A stretch of 33,570 bases of DNA from SIG701 sp045611685 (GTDB lineage: Bacteria > Bacillota > Clostridia > Oscillospirales > CAG-272), in the NCBI GenBank assembly GCA_045611685.1, contig JAZKXO010000126.1:1-33570 (forward strand). The letters run 5' to 3'. This document shows, in pieces, positions 15,548-26,300 of the stretch. The notes beneath the pieces were generated by a model that saw only the letters and a list, made by a program, of their open reading frames with translations, had not been told where the DNA came from and did no database searches. How positions within the stretch are numbered: position 1 is the first letter of the stretch; every line of letters begins with the position of its first letter. The position numbers were made by a program, and so were the translations under genes.

Positions 15548-16669
15548 ATGAATCAAAGCAACGAAAACACGAAAAAGCTGTGGCTGACTCTCGCCCTGCT
15601 TCTCATAGTCATCGTTCTTGCAGTGTGGATGGATCACACATCATTGCCTGCTTTTTCCGAATCGGGCGAAGCGGGATTGCAAGCGGTCGATTGCGACAAA
15701 GCAGCAACAGACTCCACAGCCGTTTCTAATACGACCGCCGCAACTACCGACGAGACGGCTGAAACCAAGACCGAACCCGAGATACCGGAAAAATCACTAA
15801 CCGTGTCATTCTTGGGTGAATGCGCCCCAGGAAGCCCGTACGGAACCTCCGCATACGGCTCACTGAACGCAATTGCAAAGGAAAATGGCTCCTCCTATTT
15901 CTTCTCCGAAATAACATCCATTCTCAGCGCAGATGATCTGACCATAGCTGCCAATCGGTGTGAGTTCTCCAATAGCCCTGTAAACACCGATGCACTTTGC
16001 GCCGCACCTTCCGATAATATCTCCATTTATGCTGACGGATCTGTCGAAATCATCGCCAATCTGTCTCCGGATATACGAATATTCTGCATTGACGCGGCGA
16101 GAGCATGCGAGGAGAGCGGAATCGCAATCGCCGAACGCGGTACCGTTCATTACATGGAGAGAAACGGTATTGTCATTGCCATTCTTTATGAGCATATCGA
16201 AAAGGCCACCGATGCATCAAAACTTGCGAGTGCGGTAAAAAGTGCGACAGGTGCCGCCGACTTCGTTATTCTCTATTTCAGTGGCGGCGAAAGGGATTCC
16301 CACTCCGTTGAGCCGTGGCTCAGAAGCACGCTTACTTCTGCAGTCCGCGCCGGCGCTTCCCTGATCGTGGGAACGGGCACAAACGTACTCCGTCCGATCG
16401 AAACGGTTGAGGGCGTAACCGTCGTCTATTCGCTCGGCAGTCTTGTGGACGGAACAAAACTCATTCCCGAAAACGCGACAGCGATTGCACAGTTGAAGCT
16501 CACAAAAGCCGAGGATGGCGTACTTCATCACGAACTATCCATCATTCCCGTCTATGCATATTCCGCCTTATGGCAGCCCACCCTGATGACCGATGCGCGC
16601 GACAAATCGCTGGTAGATCAGTTTTTGAACGGTGAGATTCCTCTGCCGATAAAAGCTACAACTCAATAA
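15548..16669 (+). CDS. CapA-like (PGA_cap fold) membrane-anchored protein, metal ligands altered
   Basis: 373 residues. A signal-anchor segment (LWLTLALLLIVIVLAVWM, residues ~11-28) is followed by a Thr/Ala/Glu-rich linker (~45-80) and a CapA-type calcineurin-like domain outside the membrane. The domain is recognised from FLGECAPGS, YFFSEITSILSADDLTIAANRCEF, RAGASLIVGTGTNVLRPIE and VYSLGSLV, which align with GD.MLG, YPF..V..LL..ADLTVANLE, GADLVVGHHPHVL and FYSLGNFV of normal CapA proteins. At the metal positions the aspartate of GD is glutamate, the HHPH histidines are TGTN, and the LHWG histidine is a serine (YFSGGE). It may be a non-catalytic relative. It is a single-gene unit with its own promoter and terminator. 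Confidence 0.75.
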   Translation: MNQSNENTKKLWLTLALLLIVIVLAVWMDHTSLPAFSESGEAGLQAVDCDKAATDSTAVSNTTAATTDETAETKTEPEIPEKSLTVSFLGECAPGSPYGTSAYGSLNAIAKENGSSYFFSEITSILSADDLTIAANRCEFSNSPVNTDALCAAPSDNISIYADGSVEIIANLSPDIRIFCIDAARACEESGIAIAERGTVHYMERNGIVIAILYEHIEKATDASKLASAVKSATGAADFVILYFSGGERDSHSVEPWLRSTLTSAVRAGASLIVGTGTNVLRPIETVEGVTVVYSLGSLVDGTKLIPENATAIAQLKLTKAEDGVLHHELSIIPVYAYSALWQPTLMTDARDKSLVDQFLNGEIPLPIKATTQ

Positions 16670-16674
16670 TTAAA

Positions 16675-16708
16675 ACCGCCGCGGAATTGACCGCGGCGGT
16701 GTTTTGTT
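16675..16708. terminator. Bidirectional terminator between the CapA-like and ABC transporter genes
   Basis: Perfect 10-bp stem ACCGCCGCGG (16675-16684) / CCGCGGCGGT (16691-16700), loop AATTGA. The plus side continues TGTTTTGTTATTATT, and the minus side continues TTTAATTATTG. It serves both converging genes. Confidence 0.92.
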
Positions 16709-16709
16709 A

Positions 16710-19700
16710 TTATTCCGTACGAAGGGCGACGACAGGGTCTTTTTTTGCTGCACTTCTGGACGGAATTATACCTGCAATGAGCGTAAGAAGCATGCTGATC
16801 AGCACGAGTACTACCGCCACCGGCAAAGGCAGGTATGCACTCAGGTTCGCGATACCGGTGAGATAGTGAAGAATCATATTGATCGGGATGCAAAGAAGAT
16901 ACGTGATAAGAACACCGAGAAGACCGGACGTGAAACCGATAATCATCGTCTCTGCGTTGAACATACCGGACACGTTTTTCTTCGACGCACCGATTGCGCG
17001 GAGAATACCGATCTCCTTCGTTCTCTCCTGTACCGAAATCAAGGTGATAACACCAATCATAATAGAAGAAACGATCAGTGACACTGCCACGAAAGCGATC
17101 AGAACGTACGTGATGGCATTGATAATTGTAGTAATAGAGGACATCATAATACCGACGTAATCCGTATATGTGATGCGATAAAGTTCATCTACCGTATCGT
17201 TGTACGCCTTGATGCATTCTTCCAGAACGTCCTTGTTTTCAAAGGACGATGCATACAAATGGATCGCCGACGGATCGTCGAGGCTTACATATCCCAGAGT
17301 ACGCAGGTTGTTGTCATACGTGCTGTCGGAGAATACGAGAATCTCCTCATAATATATGGCACACTGCTCCGTCGTGTATGCGGGAAGGGACATCTGAAGT
17401 GCTCCTGCCAGTTGTGCTGCGGTCATCGTACTCATCTTTTCCTGAACACCGGCGGCGTACTGCATACGGAACTGCTCTTCTGCCATCTGTGCGAAAAGCT
17501 CCGTCATATCCTCATCAGAAAACGACTGCATATATTTGCCGATCTCGTCCGTGCTCATGCCCATCTGCTGTGAGAAAGCCTCTGTCATGATTGTTTCCAT
17601 CTCGGCGCGTGTCATAGAACCGACAGTCTGAGAAACGGCGGCTTTTACCTGCTCCTCGGCAGGGATTGACATGATATTGATATACGCCTCGGCCTTCTGC
17701 GCCTCTGTGAGAGAATCGATGTACCTACGGAACTCCGTCTCCTTTTCGGCATCGGTAAGCGTGCCCGCATTCTCGCGGAAAGGAAGGCCCGTGAAGATAT
17801 CGGTATCCGGAGTTAAAAGCTGTGCCTGAATCGACGGAGAATCCGCGCTGTTCGTCACAATATACTCCGTAAGCGCGGACGTGTACGCAATCGTGCCTGT
17901 GAGCATCGTCGAAACCGTGTCTTCGCTTTTGCGGATAATGCCGGTTACTTTCAGATCAATACCGTTATCATAGAGGTATTTCATTCCCGCACCGCTCTCT
18001 CGGAGATCGGTATAAAGGCCACTGTGTTCATCGAGCGTATATACGTCTGCCGGCAAAACGGTACGGAACTGAAGTGCACAGATCTCCTCAAACGTCCAGG
18101 ATTCGACCTCGAGCTCCACTGTTCCCTGGTTGATAGCGGCATCCGCCAGCTTATCTATCTGCTCTTTCGACTTGAGACCGAGCGCATAGAGCGTCATATC
18201 GTCCAGCTCGTTCTGCTCATCAACCACGAGAACGATCTCGTTATACGCTGACGGCCAGCGTCCGTAGATAACGTCATACTGATTTTCGAGAAGTTCGTTG
18301 ACCGGCTTCCCATTCTCGCCGGGCAGTATCTCCTGCCACAGATTGCTCATTGGAGACATAGACATCATAGACATACCACCGGTAAGCGTGGAAGACTCCT
18401 GTGCACTTATGACCCCGCTCAAATCAAGGCCGAGATTTTCAATAAGGATCTCCTGCATTAAGGCTTCCGTGTCGGAGTGGATGATCGTGCCGTCGACGTT
18501 TTTCGTATACACAAGAAACTCGGTATCGTAACTGTACTGGATGCCGTTCAGCGCCGGATAGATCTTACTTTCGGGATCGGCATACTCTTTTTCGAGATAC
18601 ACCTTGAATGCACGCAGATCATTGTCCGTCGTTTCGAGCGAGCTCATCGCGTTCACCATGTCGTACAGCATGGATTTTTGATACACAGCATCAAGCTCGT
18701 GCTCGTGACCCGATTCAGCCGTTCCCATGAACATTTCCATAAGGGAGCCGATCTCGATACTCTGCGCCTCGAGCGTCAGCGGATAGGAAGAAAGCGTGTC
18801 CTCCTGCACTGCATCAATATACATCGTCATTCCCTGCGACACGGCATATATAAGCGCAATTCCGATAATGCCGATACTGCCGGCAAAGGAGGTAAGCGTC
18901 GTGCGACCTTTTTTTGTGAAAAGGTTTTTAAGGGACAGACCAAACGAGGTTGCAAAGGACATAGAAGGCTTTTTCTTGCCATTTTCCGCTTCGCGCTTCG
19001 TTTCATCCGTCTTTTGGGCGGCGGCAATTTCGGCTTCAGTCAAAGGCATGGAGTCGTCGGTTATCACGCCGTCCAGCATACGGATAATGCGTGTGGAGTA
19101 CCGCTCTGCCAGATCGGGGTTGTGCGTTACCATAATGATGAGCCTGTTTTTAGAGATTTCCTTAAGAATCTCCATAACCTGTACGCTCGTCTCTGTATCA
19201 AGCGCGCCGGTAGGCTCGTCCGCCAGAATAATGTCGGGATTGTTCACGATCGCACGTGCAATCGCTACGCGCTGCATCTGACCGCCCGACATCTCACCGG
19301 GTTTTTTATACATCTGCGAGGAAAGGCCAACTTCCTCGAGCGCCTTTTTCGCACGCTGTCTCCGCTCCGCCTTCGACACGCCGGAGAGTGTGAGTGCAAG
19401 TTCGACATTCTGGAGCACGCTCTGATGCGGAATCAGGTTATAACTCTGAAACACAAATCCGATAGAATGATTGCGATATGCATCCCAATCGCGGTCCTTA
19501 AAATCCTTGGTGGAAACCCCGTGGATCTGAAGATCGCCGCTCGTATACTGATCGAGTCCGCCGATGATGTTCAGCATCGTCGTCTTGCCACAGCCGGACG
19601 GACCCAAGATCGAGACGAACTCGCTGTCTCTGAACGTAAGGTCTATCCCACGCAAAGCGGCTACCGTTTCTCCGCCGGCAGGATAATCTTTCTTGATGTT

Positions 19701-19715
19701 TTTAAGCTGCAGCAT
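16710..19715 (-). CDS. ABC transporter, fused ATPase and FtsX/MacB-type permease
   Basis: About 1001 residues. The N-terminal ATPase has Walker A GPSGCGKTT (residues 38-46), a Q-loop (FVFQSYNLIPHQ), signature SGGQMQRVAIARA, Walker B IILADEPTGALD and the switch histidine in VTHNPD. This is the LolD/MacB type. A Lys-rich linker leads to the first membrane helix (~res 275-300, SIGIIGIALIYAVSQGM). A ~560-residue, mostly polar extracytoplasmic region follows, then three C-terminal helices of the FtsX domain with VQERTKEIGILRAIGASKKNV between them. Such single-chain proteins are common in Clostridia and are usually linked to peptide or lipid export or stress sensing. The start is taken at ATG 19715 (MLQLKNIKKDY) with AAAGGA 12 nt upstream; the longer frame to 19757 has no support. 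It probably works as a homodimer. Confidence 0.9.
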   Translation of the reverse strand: MLQLKNIKKDYPAGGETVAALRGIDLTFRDSEFVSILGPSGCGKTTMLNIIGGLDQYTSGDLQIHGVSTKDFKDRDWDAYRNHSIGFVFQSYNLIPHQSVLQNVELALTLSGVSKAERRQRAKKALEEVGLSSQMYKKPGEMSGGQMQRVAIARAIVNNPDIILADEPTGALDTETSVQVMEILKEISKNRLIIMVTHNPDLAERYSTRIIRMLDGVITDDSMPLTEAEIAAAQKTDETKREAENGKKKPSMSFATSFGLSLKNLFTKKGRTTLTSFAGSIGIIGIALIYAVSQGMTMYIDAVQEDTLSSYPLTLEAQSIEIGSLMEMFMGTAESGHEHELDAVYQKSMLYDMVNAMSSLETTDNDLRAFKVYLEKEYADPESKIYPALNGIQYSYDTEFLVYTKNVDGTIIHSDTEALMQEILIENLGLDLSGVISAQESSTLTGGMSMMSMSPMSNLWQEILPGENGKPVNELLENQYDVIYGRWPSAYNEIVLVVDEQNELDDMTLYALGLKSKEQIDKLADAAINQGTVELEVESWTFEEICALQFRTVLPADVYTLDEHSGLYTDLRESGAGMKYLYDNGIDLKVTGIIRKSEDTVSTMLTGTIAYTSALTEYIVTNSADSPSIQAQLLTPDTDIFTGLPFRENAGTLTDAEKETEFRRYIDSLTEAQKAEAYINIMSIPAEEQVKAAVSQTVGSMTRAEMETIMTEAFSQQMGMSTDEIGKYMQSFSDEDMTELFAQMAEEQFRMQYAAGVQEKMSTMTAAQLAGALQMSLPAYTTEQCAIYYEEILVFSDSTYDNNLRTLGYVSLDDPSAIHLYASSFENKDVLEECIKAYNDTVDELYRITYTDYVGIMMSSITTIINAITYVLIAFVAVSLIVSSIMIGVITLISVQERTKEIGILRAIGASKKNVSGMFNAETMIIGFTSGLLGVLITYLLCIPINMILHYLTGIANLSAYLPLPVAVVLVLISMLLTLIAGIIPSRSAAKKDPVVALRTE

Positions 19716-19806
19716 AGGCTTTTTTAATCCTTTCTCCGTTGCAATTACGAATCGCACAATGGTTTCATATCCGTTAAAAGCCGAAACCTTCTCATATTAC
19801 GTTTTT

Positions 19807-19835
19807 ATTATACAACCAAAAATAATCTTGATTAT
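19807..19835 (-). promoter_or_regulatory. Promoter -10 with operator-like palindrome upstream of the ABC transporter
   Basis: On the minus strand TATAAT (19807-19812) without a recognisable -35. The place of the -35/spacer holds a perfect inverted repeat ATAATC-TT-GATTAT (19822-19835). This arrangement suggests a repressor or activator site controlling the transporter. No regulator gene is adjacent. Confidence 0.45.
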
Positions 19836-20311
19836 GTAAATATTGTAAACAAACGGCTCGATATTGTGAATATTCTATTGATACGGCGCGGACGCTGCTT
19901 TCTTCTTGTCGTTTTCTTGCGTTTACAAGGTTGCTTTTTAGATAGCGCACCCTCTGCTGCGAGATCTTCGTGCAGATCGGCAAGCACATCGCCTTTCACC
20001 TGCAATACGCTCGCCGTAAACGGGAATCCGGATGCCGCTGTCGGATACGTGCCCACCGTATGGTCAACGAAATACGCAGCAAACGGCGTACCGGCAATAT
20101 CCTCGGGCTTTAGGTTACGGGTAAGCTGATGGAGGATGGTAGATATCATCTCGACGTGTGCAAGCTCTTCCGTTCCGACATCCGTCAGGATACCGATTAC
20201 TTCTCTGTACGGCATAGAAAACCGCTGGCAGAGATACCGCGTAGATGCAGCGAGTTCGCCATCGGGACCGCCAGGCGGCTTTTGCTGATAGTGTCTATGT
20301 CGATAAAACAT
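19832..20311 (-). pseudogene. CotJC-like manganese-catalase fragment, truncated at both ends
   Basis: From about 20283 down to 19960 the reading matches CotJC (spore coat, Mn-catalase family): GGPDGELAASTRYLCQRFSMPY, LTDVGTEELAHVEMISTILHQLTRN, AYFVDHTVGTYPTAASGFPF and KGDVLADLHEDLAAE. The usual ~30 residues before GGPDGEL are absent, replaced by an unrelated MFYRHRHYQQKPP. The sequence leaves the family after LAAE into a basic tail (KKQPCKRKKTTRRKQRPRR). The second half, with the E-x-x-H pair of the metal site, is missing. Neither possible start (20311 or 20353) has a ribosome site, and the prophage terminator lies immediately upstream. I read this as the 3' part of a cotJC gene cut by the prophage and also decayed at its 3' end. 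A naturally short homologue cannot be excluded. Confidence 0.6.
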
Positions 20312-20313
20312 AC

Positions 20314-20345
20314 GAAAAACCGGAAGAAGGAGACCCTCTTCCGGT
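20314..20345 (-). terminator. Terminator at the end of the prophage late operon
   Basis: Stem ACCGGAAGA (20319-20327) / TCTTCCGGT (20337-20345), followed on the minus strand by TTTTTCG. It lies 9 nt after the stop of the giant phage gene and marks the end of the phage transcription unit. Confidence 0.85.
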
Positions 20346-20353
20346 CTTTTCAT

Positions 20354-23300
20354 TTAACCGTTCAGTTCTTCATACACGGTTTTACCGATAAATACGCTGT
20401 ACGGATTGCTGTTCGGATTCCAGCTCTTGTTTGCGAGTTGCCACAGAACTGCTCTCTGCGCATTGGTAAGATTCGTGTTCTTTGCGTTTGCAGGGCCATA
20501 GGACGGAGCGACGATGCCGAATTTCGGCCCGATGGACTCAATCGCCCTCTCTACCTCTGCCTGACTGTAACTGCCGTTTCCGTCCGCATCGTACTGCGGG
20601 AGCAGTTCCTTGAACGTGACGTATACTCCGGGAGTTATGCCGTGAGCATTGCCCACCTGCACTTTAGTATACTCGCTCTCACTCATCACTTGCGACAAAG
20701 CTGCCAGTTCCTCCGTTTTCGGAAGCAACTCATCGATTACCGCTCGGTATTTTTGAATGGCAGTAACGGTCTTCTTGCCCGGCTCCGGCTCAAGAGCTGC
20801 AATAGCTTCTGTCAAAGTCTTTGCCCACCTTGCAGAAACACCCGCGTCTGTAAATTCGAGATATGTGCTCGGATCTCCACCAAGCGCCAGCATTCGGACC
20901 GCCTCCGCTCCGTCGATGCCCGTCGAAAGCATTTCCACGAAGTTAGCATACTTCGTTGGGTTTCCTTCGTCAGTTGTGTACTCCGTGTCAAGAACAAATC
21001 CGACATATGCTTTGTATTCCGCATCTGTACACGAATATTCTGCTATTGCATGAAGCTTATCTGCATTTTTTGCTACATCCTGGATATCCATCAGAATATT
21101 TGTAGCCTGTCCCATATCCGAGTAATCCGGCAGACCGTCCATCAGTTCACGCTCCGAATCGCTTGCAAGCATACCGTAGTATACAATACTTTTACCGATC
21201 TGCGATACAGAAGATCTCCGAAGAATATCCCTCTTCACTTCGAGTTCACCCTTCTTATCCGTCTTTTCTGCTTTTCTCAGTTCTTGGATCAGCCCGTATG
21301 CCTCCTTTCCAGAGACACCACTCTCCATCATTCCTTGATAACAGGCCGTCTCCTTAGCGCTTAGAGTCTTGAATCCCCCTTCAACCCAATCGCGCCCGGT
21401 CGGCAAGGATGATTTACCGAAGAGCACTGCACCTGTAGTGCTCAATATCGCTTCTCCGGGAGTATCTTTGTACACGGGGTATTGCAGTCTCTTTTTGCCT
21501 TGTGCATCCACAGTATAACTGCCGTTTTCTGCAACCGTTTTTATACCCTCGAAGATCTTCTTGAGCTGTCCGCCGCCGAACGGAAGTACAAGATATGTGA
21601 GCGGATTCCCTACCGATTTTATCCCGGCAGCCAACCGCTTCTTCATATCCCATTCATTGTTGAACATCGCTTTCCCGAGATTCTCCCAGTCCGGCAACGC
21701 ACTGCTGATCGGCACGCGCCCTCCACCCAGTATACCACCCACAAAAGGCAGTTCCTCCGCAGAAGACTTCACCAATCCGGCGACCGCCTCATAGCCGTTT
21801 TTCCTTTCCACTTTGAAAGAAGGAGTTTCCCCTTTAACAAGGCCGACACCCAGTTCCACGAGATTCGGCATTTCATATCCGAACAAATCTCCTACGGTGT
21901 CATTCAGAATACCGATTGGATCAAATGCCGGACGTCTGCCTATAACAAATTCATATAACTCATTAAACAGCCACGATCCAATGAAGAACTTAAACATAGC
22001 TGCCGCCAACGCCATAAGCCCTTTGTCTCGGAGATCACGGGGCATATCCTTGAATAAATATGAAAACTGATTGTTCACCTCGAGTTGAAACTGCGTAAAT
22101 ACCTTCGTAATTGGATTACTTCTGTTGAACAGTGTAGGCATAGATCCTTTGCTTCTGTCTCCCATTACACCGGCTGTCCATGCGTCGGCCTCACTGATGG
22201 CAGCGTCTTCGCTCAGTCCTTTCCGGATGTTCTGCATATAACGCGCCCGCACAAGTGAGTCTGCAGTGAAATAATCTATCCACGCCTGTGGGGCCGATGC
22301 TACCGCAGAAGCACTCTGTGCCCACGTTCTGACGATCGGATCACTTCCGCGCCGATTTGTAAGGAAGCTGCTTCGGTCAACCATTCCGTCGTCTTTCTTA
22401 TACGACTTCAGTGTATCCCACATTCCGAGCAGAAGCATTCCTCGGTCGAGCGTTGCCCCGCCCTGCGCAAGCGGCACAAAGTTTGTCAGCCACGAAGCTG
22501 GATTGATCGCCACCATATTAGCGGCAACACGACTCTCCAACGCCTTCACAACGCTGTACATTTGCCGACCCATAGACTGCTCCATGTTTCTGTCCGCACG
22601 GCTCTTCTTGTTCGCAAGCAGATTCGTATACTCTTCGAGCTCCACAACAAAATTAGACAGCGTGTACCTTCCCTTCTCGTATAACTTCTCAATGCGGTTC
22701 TGTTTATCTTCCTCGGAGAGTGATTCATTCTGTCGTATATCATCGATCTGCTCGCGGATGCCTTGATCCGTCGTCCTGTATCGGATCTGCTCCGAGAGTG
22801 CACGCAGCCTCTGAATGTTATCCGTCTGGTGGATCACATCCGCCACACCTTCAATATACTTGTCAAAACCTTCGACAGCGTCGTAGGCAGTGTTGAATCC
22901 CAAGCGAGACTGTGCGTTTCCAAACCATTGTATGCCCGGCCGGAACGTGTGCGTCAGTCCGTTTATAGAGGTGGGGAGCACAACAACGTCCATGCTGATC
23001 CCCATGGCCTTGCCGAACTGCACGAGCAAGCCGTCTCCGTCGCCCGGTTGGAAGTGTGGAAAATATCCGTGCCGGTAATTGATAGGTTCGTAGCCGTTCC
23101 GAATACGTACCTCGTTCATTTTCTGAAACAACTCATCATATATGTCACGGAACTCCTGAACGTACCGGCGGATCTTGCCCTCATCCAAGTCCGGATTTTC
23201 CATCCACAGTTTAGAAACGATCTCTCTCCACTCTTCGAGTGTTTTTCCGTCTCGCTCTTTGATTCGTCCGCGACTGCGTTCGAGCATATCGATGTTGTCC

Positions 23301-26300
23301 TCCGCTTCACCCAACAACTGCACTGCGTGCGCCTCGGAGACAAGATTCCCACGAGCCACTTTTCGTGATATCTTCATAGTGCGCACTTGCTCTTTGTATT
23401 TATTTTTTGTGCGGTTCGCGGCGGCGGCGGCTACGTGCACCGGCTCCAGGTACTCCTTGATCAGAGTTGCCGCAAGTGCGACGTCCATGTTTCCTTCAGC
23501 ATCCCGAACGATATCCTGAATATTTCGTTCCATCGTCTCGCGTGAATACATAATGCCGGCTTTTTTGTCACGCCAGTAGTTCGCAGTATTTAGGAATTTG
23601 TCAGCTGTAGAACGAAGATCACCCTTTCGTTTTTTGTTCCATGCACGGAGGGGAGCGGCAATCTTCTCATAGGCTTGCCTTGCCTCATAAACCGCAGTAA
23701 TTCCGTCCACGTTGTCCACGTCAGGATCCAGCATATCCAGCTCAAGTTCACCGCGAAGAAGCCGACCTACCTGCATTTCGTCCCGTTTCGTCAGTAGGTT
23801 CAGCCGTTCCGCTTTGTCTTTTGCTTTTCTTGCTTCTTTGAGATCCCTGTACAAACCAACAACTTCTTCCACTGTCTGCGGGATACTTTGTTCCTCTGCT
23901 TTCTGTTCTTCCAAGTACCTGCGCACAATCCGCATTTCACTTACCGCATCATTCAGGGCCACCTCGAAGTCGTGCCGTTCACACATAAGCACAGCATCTT
24001 GATACTTTCCGTCATATAGCGTCGCAGCGTTACCGGCTCGCCCTACCTGTCGGCAAAACTCATAGATCGTTTTCAGCATCAGATAAGGAGAACCACTGTT
24101 TTTTGGGAATGCTGCAGCGTCTATCCGCCTCAGTTCTTCGTACAGTTCCCATACCGCGATGCCGTCCTTGTGCGTGATTTTAAGTACACCGTCAGCCAGC
24201 ACTTTAAATCTATTCCAATCTTCGAATTTCTCTTGCACATTTTCGTCCACAACAACAGCCGTGTTTCTTGCATAGATAGCCGCCGCTTTGTGCTCGTTCC
24301 AGAAATCTTCATTGGCCTTTACGGATTTCGCGCGCACCTCTTCAAATGCTTTGGAAACAGTCTCTTCTGAAACTGCCCCCGTTTTCATGTATTCCTCCAC
24401 GACATTTTGAATGCTGTCTCGGATCGTTTTATCCTGTGAAACCGCAGGAACACTGAAAATCTCGCCTATGCGCGATAATAGCGCCTTCTCAGTACGTCTC
24501 AGAGCGGTATCTGCTTTCGTTTGGCTTTTCTTGAAAGTTTCCTCCGGTGCCGACACCGAAAGTTTTTTCTTCATCTCTGCCTTCTTCTGCGCTTTTTCGA
24601 ATGCATACACCATACCGGTCTTTTGCTCTCCGGGAGGTTCAGTAGAAAATGTTTTCGCTCCTGATTTTTTCCACTTGACATTTTCCCAGAAATGGCGTAT
24701 ACTATTCTCGAAGTCAACGCTCTGCATGGCTCCCGGGGAATTGTACCCCGGCACCCCAGCGAGTAGCGTTTGACTTCTTTTTTTGTCCAGATGCAGAAGC
24801 CTATTTTCGCGCGCGGCTTCACTGATATCCCGAGCAATTGCTGGTCTATCATATGAAGTGATCGTTTTGTTTACTGCTATACGCTTCCCCTGCAAATACC
24901 CCGTCGTATCCACTTCCATCACAGCAACGAGATTGCCTCCCGCTCCCGCCTTTTCCGTCACAAGCACAATGTAATCATCCCGGCTGTTCCCTTTCTCGTC
25001 TTCTGTTCCTGCAAACGCCGCAACAGGTTCTTCCGATGCCACAAGCACATCGTAAAGGCCATCTACTCCCAAACCGTGATAATTCAAACTACTGTCATAC
25101 CGTCCGTCGCGTTTGGCTTCTTCCTCTGTGACCATTGCAGCGTAAGCCTTTCTCGACGGCATCGTCACGCGCAGAGCGGCAGTTTTCAATGTATCTGTCA
25201 AAAACGTCGAACTCTCACCTATGTATACTTCGTTCCCTTTTGCATTGAATTTCCCGTCACGCACTTTTTGCAGATCGCCTTTCAATGCCGGACTAATACT
25301 GTACCTCGCCCCGCTCTCCATTCGAAGCGCACGGCGGGCATCGCTGTTCCAGCCGTCCTCCGTCTCGTACAGTTCCGCATTCTCACGAAGGTATTCTTCC
25401 ACCGACATCTCTGCCGCATGCGCTTTGCTTACGATATCAGCTGCCGCATCTGTCCGCCGATCTGTTCTCACAGACGGCGTTTTTGTTTTGTCGACACCTT
25501 CCTTCTTCTCGAGATCGCTCACGAACTGCTTGAGATCCGCCGCACTGCCGCCGTTCTGCAGAATAGAACGCATCCGGGAAAGGATCTTCTCATTCTCCTC
25601 CGCCGTGCGAGACACCGAAAGTTTCCTCTTGACAGAATCATTTGCTTTTGATATACTATCTTTAGAAAGAGACTTTTCGGTTTGAGCGCCTGTCTTCGGA
25701 CGGGAAGAGCCCGGACTTGCCGGAAAGTCTCTTTCTCTTATGTTGCTTACATTATATACAACCTTCCCTTTCTCTCCTATAGCCACAGAAAGAGTTAACC
25801 GATAATATTTACCATCAAAATCCTGGAAATAAGCCTTTCTGTAGTCCCATCCGCCTGATGCAAACTCGCCATGTAAGTTTCCTTCATCACTTTTTGCACC
25901 AATTTTCGTGGATATTTTCGCAAGTTCATCAATGTGCGTTTCTGCATTGATCTTTGTTTCGTATTCTTCAAGAGTCATTTCCTTGCCGTCCGCACGATAT
26001 CTGTGCTTTCCCTTCCCTGCCGTATCAGCAGTCAACGTCAGCACATCTCCGTCCTCAGCAATCAGTTGCACATCTTGACCGCGGCGGATCTTTCCGTTAA
26101 TATAGTCTTCCAACTGTTCGCCCCAACTGCGCGGGTCATTTCCAAAAATGACCTGTCGGTCAGCGCGAACGTATTTTTTGCCATCCGGCAGTTTTTCTAT
26201 ACTAAACTGCGCACCGCCGTCCAGCATGCTCTTTCCCACGAGGCTTTCTTCCTCCCACAAGGGATCGTAATCGGCATCTCCGTCTTCTGCAAGAGCATCT

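Noticed and set aside
18477..19727. Long plus-strand open frame (416 codons) over the ABC transporter
   Set aside because: It is antisense to a gene with all ATPase motifs, has no ribosome site, and its composition (many Arg, His, Leu) is that of a reverse-strand shadow.
20129..21364. Plus-strand frame of 411 codons spanning the CotJC fragment and phage gene end
   Set aside because: It runs through the phage terminator and two unrelated genes in antisense; no ribosome site or recognisable domain.
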